From: Phanerochaete sordida
Lineage: Eukaryota; Basidiomycota; Agaricomycetes; Polyporales; Phanerochaetaceae
Direction: 5' to 3'
DNA length: 64,000 nucleotides
Assembly: GCA_019973155.2 (NCBI GenBank)
Contig: BPQB01000029.1
Location: forward strand, 248,001 to 312,000
In this document: one piece after another, positions 33,566 to 42,982 of the stretch
How the letters are laid out: every line of letters starts with the position of its first letter
Position numbering within the stretch: position 1 is the stretch's first letter
Program-made: the position numbers and the translations under genes
Notes under the pieces: generated by a model
What the model saw: only the letters and a program-made list of their open reading frames with translations
Told to the model about the DNA's origin: nothing
Databases searched by the model: none

Positions 33566-36500
33566 ATGTCCGGTGCGAAATCGAAGCCGAAGAGATCGAA
33601 GAGAGGGGCGACGTTCAGCCTGGCGGGATCGGGAGCCGTGCGCTCGATGTCGGGGACCTTGTCCAAGCTAGCCACAAAGCCGGGGGACGCGTGGGCGGCT
33701 TTGAAGCGGGGAAAAGCAAGCGCTCCCTCGTCTGCTAGCAAAGAGGATGCTACTGCTCCACCCGAGGGTGTCGTTGGCGACCCAGCGCAGACGGAATCCG
33801 TCCCACTGCCTGCGTCAGGGGCTGCGGAAGGCGACGAGACGGAGGAGCAAGAAGGCGAACGTCAGGGGGTTAAGAAAGCAAAGGTTAACAACACTATAGT
33901 ACGTAATCATGCCCCGGCAGCTTGTCATTCTTGATCTGACCAACGTGCACAGCGACCTTCGGAATACATGAGAGAGTTCGTGGAGAAGCACGCGAAACCG
34001 GCACTATACGCTATGCTGAGGCGCGAGCAGGGACCGTGGAAGGGCTTTGTGTGTCGGGGGAAAGAGTGTACCTCTTCGGGCGAGCAGAAGAGTCAAGCGT
34101 ATCGGTGTTTTGACTGCCACATGCCCCCTACGCTATGTCGGGCTTGTCTGCTCGCATCTCACACCCATACCCCGTTTCACTTCGTGCAAGAGTGGGACCG
34201 AAAGAGGGGATTTTGGCGACGGAAGCCGTTGACGGAGCTGGGAGTCGTTCTTCATCTTGGGCACGAAGGTCGGCGCTGCGAGCACCGGAAGCGGGATCCA
34301 CGGCCGATGTGCATCGTGTCCGAGGAAGGGATCCATCAGCTCCGCGTCCAATTGTGCGAGTGCCCAGATCCGACAACCAGTCTGCCGCAGCCAGATTCGA
34401 TACAGCTTCTACAACACGGGTTCTGGCCTGCGTCCTGGAACGAGCCCCACACCGCTTTCACCATCAGTCTATTGAAGACTTTTAGTCTGCTCGCGAACAC
34501 GGCGCATGTCAACTCGTATGACTATTTCCAAGTCCTCCGCCGCAAAACAGACAATGTTCGCCCAAAGGATGTGCTGGTGAGTGTCAAATGACCAGATACG
34601 GCAAGAAAAACCATACTAACAGCATGTTTGTAGAATCGCTATCGGGAGTTCATGACAGCGTCGCGGACCTTCAATCACATCACCTCGCTCAAGCGGCATG
34701 GAAAGGATGTCCGAGGCCTGGTGTATGCGTCCTTGGCAGTGCTTTGCCCTGCCTGCCCCCAGCCGGACAAGAACATGAGTCCAGGATGGCGACAGCGGGA
34801 GCCAGGTCTCCGGTAAGACAGCCAAGTTTCTGTTCTTCCTGAGACCGTCGAATCTAACGCAAGTGTCAGGTTCCTGGACGCGCTGTTCTACGCGATAGAT
34901 GGGAACTTCCATGCGAATCTCCGGGACAAGCCGATGGACCTCGAGGACGTTCCTCTGTCGCAAGGGGCGGCTTACTTCGCGGACGAAGAGGCCTTCGCGG
35001 CTTACCAAGAACACCTAGGGCCTCTGGGTCGAGAGGTACGCGTCAACGCGAACCTGGTGAACCGCGGACTGATTTATGTGTTATAGCCAAGCACGTGTCA
35101 CAAGTTCGGCGCTATGGGATACGGTCATCACTGGGGCAAAGTGTCTGGAACGGTGGGCGTTTTTTGTGCGCGTCACATGATGGCTGTTCCGGGAGGACAG
35201 GTCGATCTGCAGAAGGGCGAGCGGTGAGTCCAGGTCCAGACTGGGAGCAGCCGGTAGGAACTGAACGGATCTTGAGATTCAAAAACGTCGACTTCGCGGT
35301 GATATCGGGGCTGCAGGGCTGGATGGATCTCTTGATGCACGTCTCAGCGTACGACATTCAATGTCAATATCGAATCAACTTCGATAAGCGCATGAAGGAG
35401 TTCAACAAGCTGCGGAAGAAAATAGGAGAGCTCGAAATCATTCCCAAGAGGGAGACGGAGTTCCCGTGGACGCTTCCAGGCGTAGGCAAATTTCATCTAG
35501 CAGGACATAAGCTCGCGTGCCGTTTCAAGTTCTCGTTCAACCTCTTGCCGCAGTCAACGATGGTCGACGGAGAAGCTGCAGAGAGAGTGTGGCCTACGAC
35601 GAACGGCATGGGACAGCGCGCGCGCGAGATGAACCCAGGCAATCGGCACGACACCTACAACGAGCTCTACAGTGATCAAAACTCCAGACGCGAGCATGAC
35701 ATGCGTAAGTACATTTCGAGGACGGAAGGGACGATGCTGATGCTGGTCCCGTAGCCAACACGTTGAAGGCAAAGTTCGTGACCGCCAAGAAATACCTCAC
35801 GTTGGCGACGGACCACCTCAAGGTGCTAGAGGAGGTCATCACAGAGCACGACCGCGAGAAGGGGGCGAAGCTGCTCGGATGGCAGGCGGAAGAAGCGGAG
35901 TGGAAGAGGAAGGTAGTGGACCTGAAAGAGCACGCCGCGCTGTGGAACCCGTATGATCTTCCGAAGCCAGCAGGTACGTTTCAGGACCTTAGGCCAGAGC
36001 GAGTACGTCTGATTGATGGCTACCGTGCAGCGAAGATGCAGAAGGATATTGAAGACGAAATTCGCGGCACCTTTGAGCGGCCGGAGTATGGGCTCAACCT
36101 CGCGGGAGCTATCGAGGAGGGCATTGCACTCGAAGCGGACAAGTACGTGTGGCCGATTGTCTGGGTTGTCGTACAGGATGCTGACCGTGGTGAAAGGTTC
36201 GACCTGATGGCGGCCATCGATCGCGACGCGACGGAGGAAGAGTCCTCGAAGGCACTAGAGAAGCTCGAGAAGTCCGTCGCCGCGTGGGATGAGAAGAACG
36301 CTTTGATACTGTCTCCAATCATCACGCAAGCCACGTCAGAAGCGCATGAGGCAGCAAAACGCCTGCAGGCGGTCCCGAGCGCCACACCGAACCCCGACCC
36401 GGACGCGAGCTCGTCCGGAGATAGTCAGGCGAACGTCCAGTCTGCGAGTGGCCCACGAGGCCAGAAGCGCAAGCGAGACGCAAGCGAGAAGGATCCGGTA

Positions 36501-37533
36501 CCGGAGAAGAAGTCTAAACGCTGGCTCCAGGTCGAGAGCGTCACTATCGTCCTACCATCCTCATGCGAGCCGAACGTGCGCCAGCAAGCATGCATGGAGA
36601 CCGCCATAGCATTGGAGGTCAAATTGCGAGTGGCTCAGGCCGAAGTGGCGCTTGACACCGTACGGACCCATCTCATCACGGCTCACTCGTGGAAAAACCT
36701 GCTCAAGAAGGGAGACACTCGATCAGAAGAGAGCACGCGCGAGACAAGACAGTCGAAGGCTGTGAAGGTCAAGGATCGCCGCGTGCACGACGCAGCGCGC
36801 CAGTATAGACAGGCGTACAATGCGCTCATGGCTCTCGGCTACAAGAGCGACAAGTACCAGCCTCTTGAGAGGGGAGACATCCAGCCGTTTGAGGTAAACA
36901 TTGTTGATACTGCGCTGGGCCAGAGCAGGAGGCAGGCGTCGTGGATCTGGAACGAACTGAAATTCCTAGACAATGAAGACGTCGCCAAGAACTTCACGAA
37001 GTACGCAGAGAACGGTATGGCGCCATGGTTTTGAAACGAGCATGTGCTGATCATGACTTTGCAGCGGTCAAAGTACACTGGTTCAGGACGAGCGCGACGA
37101 AGAGCAGGTGGGAAGAGGAGTACGGAGCTGTTTTGGAAGAAATGCGCCGGTCAACGCGGTTCTACAAGTTCAAGCATCATGAGTGGCTCGACGCCGGCGA
37201 CAGCCAGGAGGCTGCTGGAAATGCTGGCCATGCTGCGTACGCGCGCAAGTGAGTGACCTACTGCTGGGGCCTACGCGCTGCGTCTGATGGTGATGCCTAG
37301 GCAAGCATACAGATACGAGCGACTCATCGAGCTGTGTGCCGAGCGCTTCGAGGGCATCGAGGGCGTCGACGTCGTGAGTGCTTCAATCTGCTTGGCGTAA
37401 GCATAACCTGATGTCTCGTAATCTCAAGCCTTCCATCCGCCACTTCCGAAAGGTGTGCGATGTCGTGCAGCCCATGTTCTTCTGCGAAGAGAAGTGGCAG
37501 TACTACCCTGACCTGTCGGAGGACCTTGACTAA
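33566..37533 (+). CDS. KDZ-family transposase with CxC2 cysteine cluster
   Basis: Ten exons (33,566-33,898; 33,953-34,576; 34,634-34,812; 34,870-35,035; 35,087-35,223; 35,277-35,704; 35,755-37,014; 37,065-37,248; 37,301-37,373; 37,429-37,533) give 1,162 aa without a stop or frameshift. Exon 2 holds the CxC2 zinc cluster (CRGKEC, CFDC, CRAC). CPACPQP precedes the catalytic core. Candidate triad: Asp 34,898 in AIDGNFHA, Asp 35,353 in YDIQCQY, Glu 35,572 in VDGEAAERVW. The C-terminal third is helical, with WEEEYGAVLEEMRRS typical of the family. A 57-nt segment in exon 7 with perfect splice signals reads through in frame. The start is the first ATG in frame; an upstream exon cannot be excluded. 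It should cut and insert the element ends; completeness suggests recent activity. Confidence 0.9.
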
Positions 37534-38054
37534 GGCATCAGCTGTAATTGAATCGAGTGTCCCCAAGTGACTGAAATATTGTGGGCTCGAGGGCACGTCA
37601 TGTACGGGGGACTTCCCGTGGCGCTGTACGACGCTCTTCTGCGCCGCTCTCGTAGCGCACGGCACTCCGGAGCGCGGAGAACTACCCATCGCGGGCAGAG
37701 TACGATGCCTGCGCAATCGCACAAACTTCTACGTGGGTACGGGAGCAGCCCGCACCATTTCGGACGTGCGCCACTCCCGCTGACCATGAGACGTACTGTG
37801 TCTGAGCTGGGGTCGCTCCCTGCGACATTCGCTGCTAACGGCGAACGTCGATCATCGCCATATCGCCATGCGTGTCAGGAGGAACGCCAGCGGTGTCCGC
37901 ACAGATCGACGCGGTCCCCGCGACCGCCGTGGCCTGTCGCAGCGCCACGCGAACCACCGCGACGCGACGAAGGTCGAGTATCGGGCGTGAGATGTGCCGC
38001 GTGAGGACAGCAGCAGCTCTTGGGCTAGGCTGACCAGCGCGAGAAGGTAGAACG
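37534..38054. other. 3' flank of transposase, no gene seen
   Basis: About 0.5 kb between the transposase stop and the subterminal motif array. Only chance frames. Confidence 0.5.
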
Positions 38055-38301
38055 GGTTAACCTGTCCGGGAAGTAGGACAGGTTAACCCATGCCGTCAGG
38101 TTAACCTGAGACAACGGGTTAACCCGTTCCATGAGGTTAACCTGACGGAATGGGTTAACCGTATGGAACGGGTTAACCCGTTGTAATTCTTGGTGGTGAG
38201 CTTAACCTCACAGAACGAGGTGACGCGATGGAAACACAGAGCGCGTCGACCCGATCATGGGTTAACCCGTAGAATAGGTTAACCCGAACAATAGGTTAAC
38301 C
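38055..38301 (+). repeat. Right subterminal GGTTAACC array
   Basis: Ten perfect GGTTAACC palindromes at 38,055, 38,081, 38,099, 38,117, 38,135, 38,153, 38,171, 38,260, 38,277 and 38,294, plus a GCTTAACC variant near 38,201. Five consecutive intervals, from 38,081 to 38,171, are exactly 18 bp, and two others are 17 bp, so sites fall on similar faces of the helix. The same motif marks the left end. Candidate transposase-binding array. Confidence 0.85.
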
Positions 38302-38499
38302 CGGAGCGACTTCGCTCAGCTAGAGGGGATGGTGGAGAGTGGCGCACCAGTCACGGCGTGTGAAGAATAGGTAGCGCCACTTGATTGACGTTCAAAAGAC
38401 AGAGCGCCACAAAGGACTCGCCGCAGCGACGCCACAAAGGGCAACCCTTGACGGTGTGAAAGGGGAATCAGAAACGGTGATAATGGCTGCACTTGACTG

Positions 38500-38585
38500 T
38501 ATATACAAGCGGTGGTGGTGTAGTGGATGTCACACAGTCTTTGGTCGATTATGGCAGGGGTTCTAACCCTGGCCGCGGCCATTAT
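38500..38585 (+). tRNA. tRNA-like module inside right end
   Basis: An A-box match TGGTGTAGTGG is followed about 45 nt later by a perfect T-arm-like hairpin CAGGG-GTTCTAA-CCCTG (B-box GGTTCTAACCC at 38,559-38,569), and TTTT occurs shortly after. The acceptor arms pair at about six of seven positions with one bulge; no anticodon arm is convincing. It lies about 130 bp from the outer terminus, mirroring the module at 13,425-13,505. Confidence 0.5.
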
Positions 38586-38639
38586 TTTGTGACCATTTAA
38601 TTTATGCCTGAAGCCATTGCTGCGTTCTGATTGGCTGGC

Positions 38640-38695
38640 GCTTCGGCCCTCTGGGGTTAATCTCTTGTCGATGGACCATCGACAAAGATTAATCT
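38640..38695 (-). repeat. Right terminal inverted repeat
   Basis: Mirror of the left terminus: the perfect 19-bp block is the complement of 38,669-38,687, bordered by GATTAATC outside and GGTTAATC inside. The outermost bases provide the stop codon (TAA) of the interrupted F-box gene. Confidence 0.85.
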
Positions 38696-39494
38696 GACCA
38701 ACTGAAGTCGCTCGTTGGTGGGGCAGGCTCGCTGTACATGATTTCCAGAGCGTCTGTCTCGCATCGTAGTTCTGTACTTGGCAGTTCGATGGCAGGATCC
38801 GGCAGGGACGGAGCTCCGTGGAAGCGAATCATTGCCAGGCTGGGCAGCGCGGAGAAGATAGAGTGGTGTAGCTTCAAGTCCAGTGGTACGTCCATGCCCG
38901 GGCACCAGTACACCCAGAGGCCGGTCACAGTGGACCTGATCCTCTCGCTGTGCTCCTTCGCATACCTGAGGAAGTCTTGAAAGCGGGCTGCGACTCGTTT
39001 TCCCTCTTCGACCGTTTCGACGCGGTACTTGGGTCCGAAGCGCATGCGCCCTAGGAGATGTTGAGAGCTTCGCGGGAGCCAGGCACGGCTTACGAGACAG
39101 CAGCTGCGAAGGTCGTTCACCCAAAGCCACGGAAACTCGTGGTCGAAGTTTCGGGGTATGGCGATGTAGTCGATGATCATGGCGATCAGCTCGGTGGGCA
39201 GCCGGCTGGAAGCAGTAGACGGCGAGAAGGATGGCCTCATGATAGGGCTCGTTGGAAAGGTAGGAATATGACAGTCCGAGCCTTTACCCTTCGTGCCCTT
39301 TATGTATCTCTGGGGCGCACCCTTGGTGGCACCAGGAGTGGCCTTTGACTGTGGCGCCAGCTTGACATGGAAGAGGAGCTGGGACCCGTAGCGTTGTTTC
39401 GAGGCTAGTGCTTTGACCCTGCATGTCGATGTCAAACCAGTTAGAATGTCTTTGTCAATTTTGTGCCATCCAAGACATACCTTGCTTCGGACAT
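38689..39494 (-). pseudogene. 5' half of an F-box-type gene, cut at the transposon terminus
   Basis: Exon 1 (39,494-39,481, MSEA) and exon 2 (39,418-38,689) give 247 aa before a stop in the terminal repeat. The tiny first exon ending in phase 2 is the layout of the intact F-box genes at 44.7, 52.5 and 62.4 kb. The F-box-like region reads RLPTELIAMIIDYI...SCCLVSRAWLPRSSQHLLGRMRF, followed by the start of the repeat region (FSALPSLAMIRF). It stops after TSDFSW, next to where the fragment at 13,344 resumes. The two halves add to about 545 residues, within the 498-597 range of the intact relatives. F-box proteins recruit substrates to SCF ubiquitin ligases; this copy is presumably inactive. Confidence 0.8.
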
Positions 39495-41942
39495 CGTGTC
39501 AGTAGGACAAAGGCAAAGCCAAGTGGCGATACCCGTGTCAGAAGGCGCTTTACCCGCCTCTACCCGATTGGTCGTGATACTACGCTAGCGCGGACGCTGT
39601 CGGTCGAATAATAAACGCGCTGTCTCAGGGTCTCATATTCGGACGCTTCATCCATCGCGACCACCACCTTATACGTCAAGCTTTCGACTAGAGGAAAAGG
39701 TAAATGGGACACAAATGGAGTGAGTCCCAGACGTCAGCAAGCGCAGATTGTAATTAAATTCCGTCGTATCTCCGTCATCTGCGTCATGAATATTTCAGAG
39801 GGCCTGCCATTATTTTTATCGCTCGCCACGAGCCTCAGCACTCACTCTCAGGTATGAACGCAGGCTTGTATGCATGGTTAAGGACAGCGGAAACATTTGC
39901 GTGTGCGATCGTGGGCCTGCGTTGCAGAGATGACATATCGAGGTCCCTGAGGTCAATCAGAGACGGTCTTCGCAAAAGACCATACAAAAGACCCTCAATG
40001 AGCCGCGGAATAATCGCAGCGGTGCGCAGAGATGCAAAGCGATTGATTGGTGGCAAGCTTTGTCCTGTTGTCGCCTATTAATATTGTCGCTCGCTCGGCC
40101 AGAACGCAAATCGCTTGTGCCAGACAATCGACCCCGCAGCTGCGATGACCGACACAAAGCCTGTTGTGGGTCCATCTCGTATTTGTAGGAGGGCTCCGGT
40201 GTTAGTCCGCGTTGGTCCACTTTGCAAGCTCTGTAGCGGCAAAGTGAGATCGTCGACGGCTCGATACACTACTATTAGACTTATATTGCCTTTGTCGTCC
40301 ACTGTAATGCTTCCAGGTCCTAGAGTTCCAAGCGTCGCTTGTGCGGTGAACGATTAGCACGCAGCGCTGCGAGCGCGAGCTAGCCGGGCATCATCTGAGC
40401 ATAAGGTCAATAATACCACGCAGCGAAAGCAAAAGCGGTCCCAAACACAACGTACTATCTGCTTGAGGTACAGTAGTCGTTTTCTGCAAGGCACCTTCGC
40501 CACTGAAGGTGCTGGATGCCGCTGAACGCGTCCGGCAGAGGCATGACAGGTCCATCTATGGTAACTTCGTGCTAGGCCAATCTTAGCGTACGAGCAACGC
40601 CGGAGACCGTACGCACTGTAATGTAAGTGCTGCGCTGCGTATTGCTGCCGCAGGTGCGGTCCTTTGCATAACTTATCAAAGCGACCATCCGCCGCTCGCG
40701 GGGTCGATTACCCAAGCGAGCCTAGAAGCTCGCGGAAGGTCAGCCTATTTTAAAGGAGAAAAGTAAACGCATATTACAGTCAGCAACCTGCTCATGGACA
40801 AACATGCCTTGCGAGACTTCGGGAGAGCGGGAGGCGAGTCGCCAAATCGAGAACAAAGCAGTTTTTGACCTCTGCTTTGCGCTCGACCTTCCGGCGCAGT
40901 GCGACGGCACTTTGAGCCAACTGACGTGCTTTAAAAGGCGTCGAGTCTGTACAGGCTTGGTGTGGAGACTATGGAGTCTGCGGGCAGCAGATGGTGGTCA
41001 GCAGGAGAAAGGGTCCTCAGAGCGCTACGGGCTGCGGCGCGTGGTAGCGGGCTTCTGCGTGATAACCTCACCTGCGAGGCGTCTCCTCTCTTTCCCTCCT
41101 TACCACCACCTCCGCCACTCCCTGCTCCCCATCCGTTCCCTCCGCTACTGCTTTCCAGCGACAGAACACGTCGACGGCAGCGCAGAACGGCTCGAACATG
41201 GAGCGCGCGCCAACGCACGCGACTGACGACGTTAGACGCTCGCGAATCGAGGCGGGACGGCGGGGACGAGGGCGGGGTGGTGTGTCGGGCTCAACGTCGT
41301 CCGGAGGACGCTAGAATATTTTTACTTAACATGGTGAGCTCTTCCTATGAGTAGACTCGCGATCTGTTGGCGGGGCTCAGCCTACTCCGGGGCCCAGAAC
41401 CGCCCTTGACCTCCCCAAGCCGCGCGATGTTGAGACGTCCATCGACGCGCAAAACGCGTCAAATACGCGTCGTTTATAATAGGTATGTCTCTCTTATATT
41501 TAAAGAACTGACTTTCTGCGTCAAATTAGCGCGATTTGGGACGACCGACGCGATGCCGCTCCGGCGAAGTTGAAGGCGTGTCGAATGACCGGAGCAGCGT
41601 GCATGACGACCTTCTCTACCCCTCTTCTCCTTCCAAAGGTGCTACTCCACACTTACGGTAGTTCTCGACCTTCCGTCTTCGTCAGTTGACAGCTGGACAG
41701 CTCCCACACGTCCCAAACGGGCCGGAGGGTGGGTAGTACGTCTATGTAATTATAGGTCTACATTACTACACTAGATATGATACATGGGTCGATAATAGCG
41801 ATAAAAACAGGGGCAGAAGTGACCAGAATGGGTGCTTGAGCAGCCTTGCTGGCCATCGAGAGGTCGGGCGTGCGGCCAGCGCGATGCGGCCTCTGACATG
41901 GAGACGGCGACCGAATGCTTGCTCGGGTTTTGGAGCGGAGGG
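39495..41942. other. Intergenic, no gene seen
   Basis: About 2.4 kb with no supportable gene. A minus-strand frame at 40,078-40,302 and plus frames at 40,804-41,226 lack domain or splice evidence. Confidence 0.4.
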
Positions 41943-42470
41943 TCACGCCCTCGTGCATGATACGTGAGCAAGCCATATTTTGGTCTCCTTGACCATGGTC
42001 ATCTTCGTGAGCTTCAGAGAAGCTCCATGGTTTTCTGCTAGGAACCGCCGCACTTCGCCGTTCTCGATCTGGAACCTAAGATGAGCGTGTGGCCCATCGA
42101 GCATGATGCGCGCACTAACGCGGTCTTGCGCGATCTTCCCAGTAATTACAGTCACGAGGTTCTCGCGAGTGTATTTCAGCACTTGGCCGGTTTTCTCGTC
42201 GTGGGAGGAGATGGTAGTAATGAAAGTTCGTGCTGTGCCATCACGCGATTCGATCTGGGAGAAGGTACGGAAGAGGTTGGGAATTCAGGGGAGAGGACTA
42301 AGTCCTGCACCCACCTCGACCCCAAGTCTGTAGCAGCCATGCAGATCCATAGGGTCTGCGTGACCTTCAAGCTGGGATGCGAGGTTGGCCACATAGCCGA
42401 GGCTGAACCCAGGCCGGGTGCAGCACACGGGAGTGAATGTGTAGCACGGGAGGGGTTGAGGGATGTGCAT
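41943..42470 (-). CDS. Small two-exon protein, function unknown (155 aa)
   Basis: Exons 42,470-42,315 and 42,254-41,943 join in phase 0. The sequence is evenly mixed and globular, with a beta-rich look (TFITTISSHDEKTG; LVTVITGKIAQDR; HAHLRFQIENGEVRRFL), and no signal peptide or membrane segment. Both splice sites are good (GTGGGT, CTCCCAG). It lies outside the duplicated blocks. I do not recognise a family. Confidence 0.6.
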
Positions 42471-42982
42471 GTTTGTCTGAGTGATATTGAAGAGAGTAAA
42501 GAGGAATAGTCGCGGTGTGGTGGTGGTGTATGTTGAGAAGGTGTAGGGTGCAAGCGTGGAATATTTCGCATTTATACTCCCTCTTGGTCGTGTCTCGTGA
42601 TCGAAACTCAGCACCTCCAGGGCAGAGTCCCCCAGCAGAATGACTCTCTCAGCTACATTACATAGCCCGACACTCTACTAATATTTCTACGCGCGAATTG
42701 CTTCGTATCTGCCCACAGGGAATTCGCTACGGGGCGCTGGAGAGGAGCGGACATCCCCGTGGGAAATGGCGCCACGAACGCCACGCGAGAAGACGCTCTC
42801 CCAGCGTTCACGGATGACCATCGTTCACCGCCATCAAACTGGACATCTATAGAGACATAAGCTCGTTCCGAGCATGCATCTGCATCCCATGCGCACGTAA
42901 ATCACTCCTGCAACCGGACTACTAAGCCTATCGGAGGTCTCGATAAATTGTCAAGTCCCTAGATTATACATGAAGTAGTACA

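Larger units (their letters stand above)
13320..38695. mobile_element. Candidate 25.4-kb KDZ-type giant DNA transposon
   Basis: Seen directly: inverted terminal repeats at 13,320 and 38,695, clusters of GGTTAACC just inside both ends, a tRNA-like module inside each end in mirror orientation, and a complete KDZ transposase gene at 33.6-37.5 kb. The flanks are the two halves of one F-box gene type, both minus strand and in the correct order. Known of the family: KDZ transposons (Kyakuja, Dileera, Zisupton) are DDE elements of fungi and some animals, and in basidiomycetes they are often associated with TET/JBP genes. Inferred: everything between the repeats moves as one unit. No clear target-site duplication was found. 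The alternative is a smaller element or a recombination product with cargo trapped between two repeat copies. Confidence 0.75.

Noticed and set aside
33880..33895. GGTTAAC-like sequence inside the transposase gene
   Set aside because: A single imperfect match (GGTTAACA), consistent with chance, not part of an array.
38055..38301. CRISPR array or simple satellite
   Set aside because: The repeated unit is an 8-bp palindrome with variable spacers in a eukaryotic sequence. The position at a transposon end fits binding sites.
13320..38695. Starship-like element
   Set aside because: Starships are mobilised by a tyrosine recombinase of the captain (DUF3435) type and lack terminal inverted repeats of this form. 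No such gene is present, whereas a KDZ DDE transposase is.
13311..38712. ACTTCA as target-site duplication
   Set aside because: It lies at unequal distances from the two terminal repeats and would join the F-box halves out of frame.
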